Shown here: one piece after another, positions 34,687 to 43,500 of the stretch
Layout of the letters: each line of letters opens with the position of its first letter
Position numbering within the stretch: position 1 is the stretch's first letter
Position numbers and translations under genes: made by a program
Source: an uncultured Gemmatimonadota bacterium
GTDB taxonomy: Bacteria; Gemmatimonadota; Gemmatimonadetes; Gemmatimonadales; Gemmatimonadaceae
Direction of reading: 5' to 3'
Assembly: GCA_902825965.1 (NCBI GenBank)
Contig: CADEDA010000001.1
Span: 304,428-368,427, forward strand
Length of the DNA: 64,000 bases
The notes under the pieces: generated by a model
Databases searched by the model: none
The model's input: only the letters and a program-made list of their open reading frames with translations
What the model was told of the DNA's origin: nothing

Positions 34687-35410
34687 ATGGCGCGTCATGA
34701 TCGCCGACGATGAACCCGTCGCGCGCCGTGGCGTGCGACAACTGCTCGCCCCGTTCACCGCGTTCCGCGTGGTCTCGGAGTGCCGCAACGGGGCCGAGGT
34801 GCTCGCCCAACTCGATGCCGTCGCGCCGCAGGTCTTGTTCCTCGACGTGCAGATGCCGGGCATCGATGGGTTCGAGGTGATCCGCCGGCGCGGCAGCGCG
34901 CGGATGCCGCTCGTGGTGTTCCTCACCGCATACGATGAGTTCGCCCTCAAGGCCTTCGATGCGCAGGCCCTGGACTACCTCGTGAAGCCGGTGACCGCGG
35001 CCCGCTTCGCGATCGCCATGGCGCGCCTCACCCGCCTGCTCCACGGCGCGGCGGTCGCCGCGCCGCGCCTCAGCGTGCCGACCGCGCGCGGGGTGCTGCT
35101 GCTGGAGCTGCCGGAGATCGAGTGGATCGAGTCGGCCGACAACTATGCACGGGTGTGGGCCGGCGGTCGCGGATACCTGCTGCGCGAGTCGCTCGATGCC
35201 CTCGAGGTGCGGGTGGGGGCGCATGGGTTCGTGCGTACCCATCGGCAGGCACTCGTCCGGGTCTCGGCCATCCGGAAGCTCACGCGCGCCGACGACGGCG
35301 CGACCCTCGCGACGCTGAGCTCCGGCGCGCGTGTGCCGATCTCCCGACGCCGCCGGGCGATGGTGCTCGCGGCCATCCGGTCGGCGGGCGCCCCGGCCCC
35401 GGGCGGCTGA
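34673..35410 (+). CDS. LytTR-family response regulator
   Basis: This 245-residue regulator has an N-terminal receiver domain (about 7-120) with phosphoacceptor Asp58 in L-F-L-D-V-Q-M-P-G, acidic D-D-E at 12-14 and the switch lysine in L-V-K-P-V. The C-terminal LytTR DNA-binding domain (about 138-238) includes I-E-W-I-E-S-A-D-N-Y and F-V-R-T-H-R-Q-A-L-V. The ATG at 34673 has GGAGG 7 bases upstream and lies inside the kinase gene, so the two are translationally linked. LytTR regulators bind paired direct repeats; I do not see an obvious pair within the window. Confidence 0.92.
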   Translation: MASPEWRVMIADDEPVARRGVRQLLAPFTAFRVVSECRNGAEVLAQLDAVAPQVLFLDVQMPGIDGFEVIRRRGSARMPLVVFLTAYDEFALKAFDAQALDYLVKPVTAARFAIAMARLTRLLHGAAVAAPRLSVPTARGVLLLELPEIEWIESADNYARVWAGGRGYLLRESLDALEVRVGAHGFVRTHRQALVRVSAIRKLTRADDGATLATLSSGARVPISRRRRAMVLAAIRSAGAPAPGG

Positions 35411-35418
35411 AGGGGGGC

Positions 35419-35446
35419 TTGACGGGCGATTTCAGGGTGATATCAT
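35419..35446 (+). promoter_or_regulatory. Sigma70-type promoter of the SPFH-Arc cassette
   Basis: The -35 hexamer TTGACG (35419-35424) is separated by 16 bases from the -10 hexamer TATCAT (35441-35446), and the SPFH start codon is 28 bases further on. It lies directly after the response-regulator stop, so this cassette has its own promoter. Confidence 0.7.
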
Positions 35447-35460
35447 TTCAATACCACCCT
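35434..35460. promoter_or_regulatory. Inverted-repeat operator overlapping the SPFH promoter
   Basis: AGGGTGATAT (35434-35443) and ATACCACCCT (35451-35460) are inverted repeats matching at 9 of 10 positions with a 7-base centre. They cover the -10 hexamer and the likely transcription start. Within them, GATATCA and AATACCA also form an imperfect direct repeat 12 bases apart. This looks like a repressor site. The Arc-like ribbon-helix-helix protein encoded two genes on is the natural candidate, by inference. Confidence 0.6.
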
Positions 35461-35473
35461 CTGGAGATCAACT

Positions 35474-36355
35474 GTGTACCGCGAATCCCCCTACCCCGCC
35501 GCCAACGGCCTCGTCGCCCTGCTCGTGTTGCTTGTGGTGATTGTGGGGTCGTTCGTCCTGCTCATCGGCCAGCTGCCGGATTCCAATCCGGACAAGAACG
35601 TCCCCCTCATCATCGCGTCGATCCTCGGGATGAGCATCGCCGGCTTCTGCCTGGCGGGGCTCTTCATCGTGAATCCCAACGAGGCCAAGGCCCTGGTGCT
35701 CTTCGGTACCTACAAGGGCACGGTGAAGAAGGACGGGTTCTGGTTCGCGAACCCGTTCATGGTGAAGAAGGCGATCTCGCTCCGTGTGCGGAACTTCGAG
35801 ACCGCGAAGCTCAAGGTGAATGACAACCACTCCAACCCGATCGAGATCGGTGCGATCGTGGTCTGGAAGGTGATCGACTCGGCCGAGGCGCTGTTCGAGG
35901 TCGACGACTACACGCGGTACGTGGCCGTGCAGTCGGAGTCGGCGCTGCGCGCGGTGGCCACGCAGTACGCCTACGACTCGCACGCGGCCGGGGAGCTCTC
36001 GCTCTCGACGCACACCACCGAGGTCTCGCAGGCGCTGGAGAAGGCGCTGGCCGAGCGCCTGCTGAAGGCCGGCGTGGAGGTGGTGGAGGCGCGGATCTCG
36101 CACCTCGCCTACTCGCCCGAGATCGCCGCGGCGATGCTGCAGCGCCAGCAGGCGAGTGCGATCATCGCGGCGCGCCAGAAGATCGTGGAGGGCGCCGTGG
36201 GGATGGTGGACATGGCCCTGGCGCTGCTGAGCGAGCGTTCGATCGTGACGCTCGACGAGGAGCGCAAGGCGGCGATGGTGAGCAACCTGCTGGTGGTCCT
36301 CTGCTCCGAACGCTCGACCCAGCCTGTCGTGAACACCGGCTCGCTCTACACCTGA
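35474..36355 (+). CDS. SPFH/Band 7 domain membrane protein
   Basis: This 293-residue protein has two adjacent membrane helices (about 11-35 and 42-65), then an SPFH/prohibitin domain (about 68-240). [17 protein letters not shown], the segment G-F-W-F-A-N-P-F, and the helix [17 protein letters not shown] are typical. The C-terminal helical tail has many Ala/Glu residues. SPFH proteins form ring-like membrane scaffolds. GTG 35474 has GGAG about 9 bases upstream. The following Arc-like gene starts 13 bases after its stop, a pairing seen elsewhere. No NfeD partner is present. Confidence 0.9.
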   Translation: MYRESPYPAANGLVALLVLLVVIVGSFVLLIGQLPDSNPDKNVPLIIASILGMSIAGFCLAGLFIVNPNEAKALVLFGTYKGTVKKDGFWFANPFMVKKAISLRVRNFETAKLKVNDNHSNPIEIGAIVVWKVIDSAEALFEVDDYTRYVAVQSESALRAVATQYAYDSHAAGELSLSTHTTEVSQALEKALAERLLKAGVEVVEARISHLAYSPEIAAAMLQRQQASAIIAARQKIVEGAVGMVDMALALLSERSIVTLDEERKAAMVSNLLVVLCSERSTQPVVNTGSLYT

Positions 36356-36368
36356 ATCGGCGCCTCCC

Positions 36369-36554
36369 GTGGCGGAGAAGAAGCCCTTCCTGTTGCGCGT
36401 CGACCGCGAACTGCTGGAGTCCATCCAGAAGTGGGCGGACGACGAGCTGCGCAGCGTGAACGGGCAGATCGAGTTCCTGCTGCGGGACGCGCTCAAGCGC
36501 GCGGGGCGCACGCCGAAGGCATCCGGCGACGCGCCTCGCGACCGCACCCCGTAG
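36369..36554 (+). CDS. Arc-like ribbon-helix-helix DNA-binding protein
   Basis: This 61-residue protein contains a ribbon-helix-helix fold. The strand K-P-F-L-L-R-V-D is followed by helices E-L-L-E-S-I-Q-K-W-A-D-D-E-L and S-V-N-G-Q-I-E-F-L-L-R-D-A-L-K, the second being the Arc/MetJ/HicB-type helix. A 15-residue basic, Pro-rich tail follows. It starts at GTG 36369 and is co-transcribed with the SPFH gene. The domain normally dimerises and binds a short operator, and the inverted repeat at 35434-35460 is the candidate site. No toxin gene lies next to it, so a toxin-antitoxin role is not supported. Confidence 0.88.
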   Translation: MAEKKPFLLRVDRELLESIQKWADDELRSVNGQIEFLLRDALKRAGRTPKASGDAPRDRTP

Positions 36555-36580
36555 GCATTCCCGTGGTCCTTGGAGGTCCG

Positions 36581-38245
36581 ATGTTCCCGTTGTTCCGTGC
36601 GCGCCTGGCCGCGCACCCGATCGCCCGGCTCGTGGGCATCCTCGCCTCGCTGCTGGCGCTGGCCGTCGGCCTGCTCTTCGCCTCGCTGCTGGGCGCGGGC
36701 CCTGCGGCGGCGCAGTCGGCCGCGACCGGTCCGCGCCGAGTGGCCTATGTGATCCTCCGCGGCGACGACACACTCGCGGTGGAGCGCGTGGAGCGCTGGC
36801 CGGATCGTGCGTCGGCGACGATCCACCTGGCGGACCAGCCGTGGATCACGCTGGACTTCCGCTTCACGCCCGAGCACACGGTCAGCGAGACGCGCTTCCA
36901 GGTGCGGCTGGCCGGCGCCCCGAGCGACGCGACGCCGGCGCAGGACGGCACCGTGCGTTTCGTCGGGGACAGCGCGCTGCTCACCATGAAGGCCGCCGGA
37001 CAGGAGCGCGCCCTCCGGGTGGCCACCACCGCCGGGGCGCTGCCGCTGGCGAACAATGAGCTGCTGGTCGTGGAGCAGGCGGTGCGCATCGCCCGCGCGC
37101 GACGCGTCACGACCCTGCGGGTACCGCTGTTCCTGCTCTCGGGTGCCCGGACCATCGACGCCTCGCTGGAGCTCCGCGGCGCGGACTCGGCGCGTTTCAC
37201 CATCCTCTCCAACGTCACCGACTACCGCGTCGACGCCGACGGCTACGTGCTGGGCGGCGTGATCGCGGCGGCAGGCCTGCGCATCGCCGTCGTCACGGGT
37301 CCGGCGATGGCGGGGATCTCCATCGGTCGTCCCAACTACGACGCGCCGGCCGGCGCCACGTACCTCGCCGAGCACGTCGTCGTGCCGACCCCGGCCGGGC
37401 ACCGCCTCGCGGGCACGCTCACCAAGCCGAGGGATGCGACGGGCCGACTGCCGGCCGTGGTGACCATCACCGGCTCCGGACAGCAGGACCGCGACGCGTA
37501 TCTCCCCATCGCGGGTGGCGTGCGGATCTTCCGCCAGGTGGCGGACACGCTCTCGCGACGCGGCATCGCCGTGCTCAGGCTCGACGATCGTGCGATCGGG
37601 GGCTCGGGCGGCGACCCGACCGGGACCAGCGCCGATTTCGCCGACGACATCCGCGCCTCGGTGGCGTACCTGCGCAGCCGCCCGGACATCGACCCGGCGC
37701 GCATCGCGCTCGTCGGCCACAGCGAGGGCGGCATGATCGCCCCGATGATCGCCGCGACGGATCCCTCGCTCGCCGCGATCGTCCTGATGGCCGGCACGGG
37801 CTACACGGGGCGCAAGATCATCGACTACCAGATCGAGAACGGCGCACGCGGCATGCCGGGCCTCACGCGTGCGCAGCAGGACTCGATCATCGCGGACGGG
37901 ACGCGCGAGCTCGAGCGCGAGATCGAGAAGAACGCGTGGATGCGGTTCTTCGTCTCCTACGACCCCATCCCCACGGCGCGGCGCGTGCGACAGCCGACGC
38001 TCATCCTGCAGGGCGCCACCGACCAGCAGGTGCGGCCGGAGGAGGCCCGTCTGCTCGACGCCGCGATCCGCGGGGCCGGCAACACCCGCGTCACCCTCCG
38101 CATCCTGCCGGAGCGCAACCACCTGTTCCTGCGCGACGCGAACGGCCATCCGGCCGGGTACGCGGCGCTGAAGGACCCGCGGGTGGACGGCGAAGTGCTC
38201 GGCGTGCTCGCCGACTGGCTGGCGCAGGCGCTCGGAGCGCGCTGA
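36581..38245 (+). CDS. Secreted alpha/beta hydrolase
   Basis: This 554-residue exported hydrolase has an N-terminal signal or membrane segment ending in A-A-A-Q about residue 46, then an N-terminal beta-rich domain of about 220 residues. The alpha/beta hydrolase domain follows, with nucleophile Ser381 in G-H-S-E-G-G, Asp481 in G-A-T-D-Q-Q and His514 in E-R-N-H-L-F. The oxyanion region T-G-S-G-Q-Q-D-R-D (about 300) is typical of the family near prolyl oligopeptidases and dienelactone hydrolases. ATG 36581 has GGAGG 5 bases upstream. The natural ester or peptide substrate is unknown. The small gene that follows begins 3 bases after its stop. Confidence 0.88.
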   Translation: MFPLFRARLAAHPIARLVGILASLLALAVGLLFASLLGAGPAAAQSAATGPRRVAYVILRGDDTLAVERVERWPDRASATIHLADQPWITLDFRFTPEHTVSETRFQVRLAGAPSDATPAQDGTVRFVGDSALLTMKAAGQERALRVATTAGALPLANNELLVVEQAVRIARARRVTTLRVPLFLLSGARTIDASLELRGADSARFTILSNVTDYRVDADGYVLGGVIAAAGLRIAVVTGPAMAGISIGRPNYDAPAGATYLAEHVVVPTPAGHRLAGTLTKPRDATGRLPAVVTITGSGQQDRDAYLPIAGGVRIFRQVADTLSRRGIAVLRLDDRAIGGSGGDPTGTSADFADDIRASVAYLRSRPDIDPARIALVGHSEGGMIAPMIAATDPSLAAIVLMAGTGYTGRKIIDYQIENGARGMPGLTRAQQDSIIADGTRELEREIEKNAWMRFFVSYDPIPTARRVRQPTLILQGATDQQVRPEEARLLDAAIRGAGNTRVTLRILPERNHLFLRDANGHPAGYAALKDPRVDGEVLGVLADWLAQALGAR

Positions 38246-38247
38246 CC

Positions 38248-38616
38248 ATGGTGGACCTCCACATCGACGGCGAGCTGCTGCGCATCGAGATGCGCGGACA
38301 TCACAAGCTGTGGGCACTCAAGTCGACGTTGTCCGTGCCGCTGTCGGACATCCGGGAGGTGCGGCGGGATCCCGAGCGCGCGCGCCGCTTCTGGAAGGGC
38401 TTCGGCCTCCCGGCGACCCACGCGCCCGGCGTCTACTCCGCGGGTACGTTCTACGAGAGCGACCTGCGGCCGGACTTCTGGTCGGTGCGCGATCCCGACA
38501 AGGCCTTGGTCATCCAGTGTGCGCTGGAGGCCGCGTACGACGAGATCATCGTCGAGGTCGAGGACCCTGCCGCCGACCTCGAGAGGCTCCTCGAGGCACT
38601 GGGCAGGCGCGCGTAG
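38248..38616 (+). CDS. Conserved PH-like hypothetical protein
   Basis: This 122-residue soluble protein begins at ATG 38248, 2 bases after the hydrolase stop. Segments R-I-E-M-R-G-H-H-K-L-W-A-L-K, P-L-S-D-I-R-E-V and G-T-F-Y-E-S-D-L-R-P-D-F-W-S-V-R-D-P-D-K-A are the recurring core of a small bacterial family with a predicted PH-like beta fold. The final V-E-V-E-D-P-A-A-D-L-E-R-L-L-E matches its C-terminal helix. Function is unknown, and it is probably co-transcribed with the hydrolase. I recognise the family but cannot name a biochemical activity. Confidence 0.75.
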   Translation: MVDLHIDGELLRIEMRGHHKLWALKSTLSVPLSDIREVRRDPERARRFWKGFGLPATHAPGVYSAGTFYESDLRPDFWSVRDPDKALVIQCALEAAYDEIIVEVEDPAADLERLLEALGRRA

Positions 38617-38668
38617 TAGCTTGGGTCGTTGGTCGCATCGCCCCCACACTCCGAAGCCAGGACTTCCC

Positions 38669-40078
38669 ATGCGTTCCGCCAGCCGCCTCACGGTCGTTCG
38701 CGCGATCGGGCTCGCCGCCGTCTCTGCGCTCACCCTGCCGCTGCCACTGCGGTCGCAGGACAGCGCGCCTGCGTTCGTGCCGCGACTCGATTCGCTGGTG
38801 CTCGCGGAGTTGGCCCGGACCAGGACGCCGGGCGCACAGGTCGCCGTCGTCGTGGATGGGCGCCTCGCGTACGCCAAGGGCTACGGCGTCGCCGACATCG
38901 AGACGGGGCGGAAGGTCACCGAGCAGACCCTGTTCCGCGTCGGGTCCGTGACGAAGATGGTCACGGCCGCGACCCTGACCCAGCTCGCGGCTGAGGGGAA
39001 GCTCGACCTCAAGGCCCCCATCAGCACGTACGTGAAGGAGCTGGCCGGCAAGCGCGTGGGCACGGTCTCGACGCACCAGTTGCTCACCCACAGCGCCGGC
39101 TGGCTCGACAACGCGGTCGCCTACGGCCGCATGGGGGAAGGCGCACTCGGCGAGGTGATGCGCGAGGTCGGCGACACACTGTTCTTCACGGCGCCGAGCC
39201 GCGTGATCTCGTACTCGAACCCGGGCTACTCCATGGCCGGGTACGTCGCCGAACAGGCCGGCGGCGCGCGTTTCGCCGCCCTGACCGAACGCCTCGTCCT
39301 CCGGAAGGCGGGGATGGCGTTGTCCACGTTCCGGCCGCTCGAGGTCATGACCCGGGACTTCTCGCACGGGCACATCGGCGCGCCGGCGGCTGAGGGCAGC
39401 ATCGTCCGCCCCTTCACGGAGAACACCGCCCAGTGGGCGGCCGGATTCCTCTTCAGCAACACGTCGGAGTTCGCGCGCTTCACGATCCTGCTCATGAACG
39501 GCGGTGAACTCGACGGCCAGCGGGTGCTCGCGGCGGAAGCCGTGGCACAGCTCACCACCGGACACCAGGCGATCCCCGGCACGACACAGGCGCGTTACGG
39601 CTACGGACTCAACATCGCCACCCGCGGAACGGAGCGCGTGTGGCAGCACGGTGGCGCCATCAACGGGTTCGACGCGCAGGTGACGATGTTCCCCGACCGG
39701 AAGCTCGCGGTGATCGTCTTCGACAACCGCACGGGTGCCCCGCTGCAGGGGATCGTCGACCTGGTCGCGAAGGAGGCGGCGGGCATCGCGCCGCCGACAC
39801 CGACGCCGCTGCCGGCGGAGCGTGCCGCCACCGCCGAGGAGCGCGCGCGGATCGTCGGGACGTACCGGCAGGGGAACACGGAGATGTCGTTCGTCGAGGA
39901 GAACGGCGCGCTCAAGTTCCGGCAGCGCACGGAGGTCGCACCGGCGATGCTCGTGGGCGACGAGCGCGTGGTGGTCGGCATCGGTGCGACGAAGCAGACG
40001 ATCCTGCTGGTGCGTGGCACCGACGGCCGCGTGGAGTACCTGCACATCGGACTCCGCGCGCTGGCGCGGCAACCGTAG
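38669..40078 (+). CDS. Secreted serine hydrolase, class C beta-lactamase fold
   Basis: This 469-residue exported enzyme has a signal peptide of about 31 residues, then a serine-beta-lactamase/DD-peptidase-like domain. The nucleophile motif S-V-T-K is Ser93-Lys96, Y-S-N is Tyr182-Asn184 and H-G-G begins at His327. A C-terminal extension of about 110 residues forms a lipocalin-like beta domain, common in serine hydrolases of this class. It is more likely an esterase or D-peptidase than a true beta-lactamase. ATG 38669 begins the signal. It ends 7 bases before the convergent transporter operon. Confidence 0.9.
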   Translation: MRSASRLTVVRAIGLAAVSALTLPLPLRSQDSAPAFVPRLDSLVLAELARTRTPGAQVAVVVDGRLAYAKGYGVADIETGRKVTEQTLFRVGSVTKMVTAATLTQLAAEGKLDLKAPISTYVKELAGKRVGTVSTHQLLTHSAGWLDNAVAYGRMGEGALGEVMREVGDTLFFTAPSRVISYSNPGYSMAGYVAEQAGGARFAALTERLVLRKAGMALSTFRPLEVMTRDFSHGHIGAPAAEGSIVRPFTENTAQWAAGFLFSNTSEFARFTILLMNGGELDGQRVLAAEAVAQLTTGHQAIPGTTQARYGYGLNIATRGTERVWQHGGAINGFDAQVTMFPDRKLAVIVFDNRTGAPLQGIVDLVAKEAAGIAPPTPTPLPAERAATAEERARIVGTYRQGNTEMSFVEENGALKFRQRTEVAPAMLVGDERVVVGIGATKQTILLVRGTDGRVEYLHIGLRALARQP

Positions 40079-40085
40079 CCGCGCC

Positions 40086-41573
40086 TCAGCGATACGTCTC
40101 GAAGAACCCCGACCCGACCCCGCGCAGCACCGCGCCCTGCAACCGCCCGGTGATGGTCGCAGTGCCCTTCATCTGGATGAAGTACGGCTTGGCACGTTCC
40201 GTCCGCGCGCCGGGTCCGCGCCGATCGCGCCGCACGTCACTGCCCACCGCGTCCTCGATCTCCAGCACGATCCGAAGGGTGTCGGCGCCGCGCGCATCGG
40301 TCAGGGTGGCCCGTGCCGGCACCGGCACGCGTTTGCCGTCCACCGTGATGCGGCGCGCGTCCTCGTACACGATGTCCTGCGGGCGGAACAGCGCGCGGAA
40401 GCCGAGTGAGTCCACGAGATACACGAACAACGGCTCGCGCACATCGTCCGCGCCGCTCCGGAGCACGCGACCGTAGAGCAACGTGTACGCCCCGGCTCGC
40501 GCCGCCCCCCACTCCCACTCCACATCGCGCCACACGCCCCAGTTGTGGTCGTGATAGGCCTGCGCACCGTCGAAGCGTTCGCAGCGCCCGGCCACGCACA
40601 GCTCCCCGACCGCACTCGCGCGCAGTCCCGGCACCGCGTACCCGCTCACCAGCGCATCGCCGCCGATACTCGTGCCCGGGAAGTACGCCCCCGGCGCCGG
40701 CGTCAGCGTGAGCGTGATGGTCGCGAGCGCGCCACTGCCCTGTTCCCGCGCCTGTGCGGACACACGATAGCGTCCGTCCGGGAGCACCTGCACACTGTCG
40801 CGACCCAAGGCCAGGTCGGCGCGCGCGGTATCGAGGTGGATCTCGCCCGGTCGCACCACACGCTCGAAGCGCCGCGCGGGGCGTCCCTGCTCGTGCACGG
40901 TGAGCAGCACCTGCCCGCCCCATGCACCCTGCGGCACATCGCCACCGACGGCCAACGTGAGGAAGGCCCAGCGTTGGCTGTCGGCACTCAGCACGTTGAA
41001 GTAGTGCCACTCGCCCCAGGTCGCACGCTCCTCGGGCGTCAGGGTGGCGGGTGTGTGATGGAAGCGGTCGATCTCGTGGAGCAGCGCCGCCGGCGACGGG
41101 GCCTTCCACTGCCGATCGGACGCGTCATCGTCCCAGGCTCCGGCGACGATGGTCGGCGCGGCCCCCACGGCCCGCGTCGCCGACGGCAGCTCCCCGAGAG
41201 CACGGACCGGGAACTCGCGGTCGCCCGCACGCAGGTACAGCAGCACGCCGTCGGTCTGCGGCGCCACCGCCGAGACCGCGTCGGACAGCCGTGGGGACGC
41301 GAGCAGCTGCCGATGCACGAACCGGGCGTTCGCGATGGACACGAACATCCCGCCGACGCCACCGGTCTTCATCACCTCGAGGTCGAGTCCGTCCGGCAGC
41401 ACGGTCACGTCGCCGCCACCGACGAGTTTCTCGTCCCTGGACTGCAGCACCATCGCCTCGCCGATGGCGAGCAGCGTGATCATGACACCCACGCCGAGCC
41501 CGAATCCACCCAGCAGGAAGAGCGACCGCCAGGGACGGTCGAGCAATCCGCGCAGCGCGAGCGTGGTGATCAC
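40086..41573 (-). CDS. AttH-like lipocalin/CrtC-type protein fused to an FtsX-like N-terminal segment
   Basis: The 495-residue protein starts at GTG 41573 with W-R-S-L-F-L-L-G-G-F and a single membrane helix (about 14-36) like the first helix of MacB/FtsX permeases, followed by about 100 residues of MacB-like periplasmic sequence. From about 180 the sequence is of the AttH/carotenoid-1,2-hydratase-like lipocalin type, with the hallmark Y-H-D-H-N-W-G at 340-346 and G-L-R-A-S-A-V near 318. No membrane helices occur after the first. It is the last gene of the transporter operon, overlapping the ATPase as GTGA. In AttEFGH-type operons the lipocalin AttH is separate; here it is membrane-tethered. 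Confidence 0.8.
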   Translation of the reverse strand: MITTLALRGLLDRPWRSLFLLGGFGLGVGVMITLLAIGEAMVLQSRDEKLVGGGDVTVLPDGLDLEVMKTGGVGGMFVSIANARFVHRQLLASPRLSDAVSAVAPQTDGVLLYLRAGDREFPVRALGELPSATRAVGAAPTIVAGAWDDDASDRQWKAPSPAALLHEIDRFHHTPATLTPEERATWGEWHYFNVLSADSQRWAFLTLAVGGDVPQGAWGGQVLLTVHEQGRPARRFERVVRPGEIHLDTARADLALGRDSVQVLPDGRYRVSAQAREQGSGALATITLTLTPAPGAYFPGTSIGGDALVSGYAVPGLRASAVGELCVAGRCERFDGAQAYHDHNWGVWRDVEWEWGAARAGAYTLLYGRVLRSGADDVREPLFVYLVDSLGFRALFRPQDIVYEDARRITVDGKRVPVPARATLTDARGADTLRIVLEIEDAVGSDVRRDRRGPGARTERAKPYFIQMKGTATITGRLQGAVLRGVGSGFFETYR

Positions 41574-42313
41574 GCCTGAGCCGTGCCCGGCGCGTGTGGC
41601 GGGGCCGGCACGGCGTCCGCGAGCGGACGGCGCAGCACCTGATCGACGATCGCCCCATCGCGCATGTGCACCACGCGTCGCGCGGCCTGCGCGAGTTCCT
41701 CGTCGTGGGTCACCGTCACGATCGTCGTGCCGTCGCGGTTCAGGCGGTCGAACAGGGCGATCATCTCGGTGCCGGTGCGCGCATCGAGCTCGCCGGTCGG
41801 TTCGTCCGCGAGCAGCAGCGCAGGCCGGTTCGCCAGCGCCCGCGCGATTGCCACGCGCTGCTGCTCGCCCCCCGAGAGTTGGTACGGCCGATGGTCGGCC
41901 CGCGCCCCGAGTCCCACGTACGCCAGCAGTTCCCGGGCGCGCGCCACCCGCGCCGCCCGCGGCAGCTTCGCCTCCGCCATCGGCAACTCGACGTTCTCGG
42001 CCGCCGTGAGCGTCGGCATCAGGTAGAAGCGCTGGAACACGAAGCCGATCCCGGTGAGCCGGAAACGGGTGGCGTCGGCGTCGTTCATGCGCGCCACATC
42101 CCTGCCACGGATCGCGATGGACCCGGTGGTGGGACGATCGATCGCCCCGAGCAGGTTCAGCAGCGTGGACTTGCCGCAGCCGGACGGCCCGACGATCGCG
42201 ACCCAGTCGCCGGCCGCGACATCGAGCGAGATGCCGCGCACCGCATGCACCGGTTCCCCGGCCACGGGATAGTCCCGACGCACGTCGCGCGCCGCGAGGA
42301 CGATCTCCCTCAT
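41570..42313 (-). CDS. ABC transporter ATP-binding protein (AttE/LolD-like)
   Basis: This 247-residue ATPase has Walker A G-P-S-G-C-G-K-S-T (42-50), signature L-S-G-G-E-Q-Q-R (146-153), Walker B L-L-L-A-D-E-P (167-173) and the H-loop T-H-D (202-204), matching the MacB/LolD class. ATG 42313 is chosen over the upstream frame because it overlaps the permease stop as ATGA and the conserved N-terminus begins there. It is flanked by two FtsX-type permeases upstream and the lipocalin-fusion gene downstream, so these form one exporter. Such systems usually move lipophilic or membrane-linked substrates rather than soluble nutrients. Confidence 0.93.
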   Translation of the reverse strand: MREIVLAARDVRRDYPVAGEPVHAVRGISLDVAAGDWVAIVGPSGCGKSTLLNLLGAIDRPTTGSIAIRGRDVARMNDADATRFRLTGIGFVFQRFYLMPTLTAAENVELPMAEAKLPRAARVARARELLAYVGLGARADHRPYQLSGGEQQRVAIARALANRPALLLADEPTGELDARTGTEMIALFDRLNRDGTTIVTVTHDEELAQAARRVVHMRDGAIVDQVLRRPLADAVPAPPHAPGTAQA

Positions 42314-43500
42314 GCCACCGCCTCCTCCCGGAGGGTGCGGGCGATCGGCAGCGTCGCCGCGCGCCATGCGGGCCAGATGCCGGCCGCGATGCCGCAGAGC
42401 ACCAGCAGGCCCAGCGAACGGAACGCGGCCGCGGGTTCGAAGAAGAAGAAATCGAACGCCGCCGGGAGTCCGGGGAAGGCCGCAAGGATGCCGTTGAGCC
42501 AGGTCGCCGTCACCAGGCCCAGCCCCATCCCGATGGTCGCGCCGACCAGCGACAGTGCAACCCCTTCGGCCATCACCTGCGCCACGATCCGCCAGCGTGC
42601 CACACCGATCGCGCGCATCACCGCGATCTCGCCGATGCGCTCGTTCACCGACACCGTCACCAGCGTGGTGACGAGCAGGAATCCGACGGCGAGGGAGACC
42701 GACGCCAGGATGAACGCCAGCTGGCGGAAGTAGCCGAGGCGCTCGTCCACGAGTTGCAGTGCGGCGGCGGTCGAGAGGGCACTGACCCGCGCGTCCGATG
42801 CCTCGAGGCGGCGGCGGACGCTCTCGATGTCGGCACCCGGCCGCGTCGCCACCAGCACGACCGAGAGGCGATCCGCCCGGTCGCGGCCACCCATCGCCTG
42901 CACCGCGGCCAGTCGCATCGCGGCCGCACGCTCGCTGCCGCCGAGCATCACGAAGCGGGCGCGCCCCACGATCCGCACCGTGCGCGCACCGGTCACGCGG
43001 CGCATCTGCGCATCGTAGCCGGCGGCGACCTGCACCGTGTCGCCGACGGCGCGTCCCGTGGCGGCGAGATAGGAGGCGTTCACCACCAGCTCGTCATCGG
43101 CGGCGAGGTCGCGGCCCTCGACGAGCACGTAGTCGCCCTGCACGGCGGGATCGAGCCCGAGCACGAAGGCCGACACCACCGAATCCCCGGGGGTGCGCGA
43201 GAAGAGCTTGGCGCCGAGCAGCGGCGCGACCGTGACGACGTCAGGGTCGGTCGCGACCGCACGGACCAACGCCGCGCCGCCGCCGACCGTCGCCTCCGAG
43301 TCGAAGGGCATGGTGCCACGCGGTGTGAGTCGGATCTGGAATCCCTGTTGCTCGATGAACCCCCGGAAGCTCTCGCGCATGCCGGAGCCGAGCATCACCA
43401 TGTCGAGCAGCATCGCCGCGGCGACGGCGACCCCGGCCGTGGTGAGGGCCGTGCGGGCGCGCCGTCGCGCGAGCGTCGCCATCGCCAGGCGCAGCATCAT
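42310..43500 (-). CDS. FtsX/MacB-type ABC transporter permease
   Basis: This 396-residue permease has the standard four-helix FtsX plan: N-terminal A-R-T-A-L-T-T-A-G-V-A-V helix, a large periplasmic domain (about 45-260), then three C-terminal helices with V-N-E-R-I-G-E-I-A-V-M-R-A-I-G-V-A (about 285). The coupling segment between helices 2 and 3 is typical. It overlaps both neighbours by four bases (ATGA). With the adjacent permease at 43497 and the ATPase at 41570 it forms a heteromeric exporter, likely acting on a lipid or lipoprotein substrate. Confidence 0.92.
   Translation of the reverse strand: MMLRLAMATLARRRARTALTTAGVAVAAAMLLDMVMLGSGMRESFRGFIEQQGFQIRLTPRGTMPFDSEATVGGGAALVRAVATDPDVVTVAPLLGAKLFSRTPGDSVVSAFVLGLDPAVQGDYVLVEGRDLAADDELVVNASYLAATGRAVGDTVQVAAGYDAQMRRVTGARTVRIVGRARFVMLGGSERAAAMRLAAVQAMGGRDRADRLSVVLVATRPGADIESVRRRLEASDARVSALSTAAALQLVDERLGYFRQLAFILASVSLAVGFLLVTTLVTVSVNERIGEIAVMRAIGVARWRIVAQVMAEGVALSLVGATIGMGLGLVTATWLNGILAAFPGLPAAFDFFFFEPAAAFRSLGLLVLCGIAAGIWPAWRAATLPIARTLREEAVA

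Noticed and set aside
36369..36554. Antitoxin of a toxin-antitoxin pair
   Set aside because: The Arc-like gene has no small toxin partner; its neighbours are SPFH and a hydrolase, so an autoregulator is more likely.
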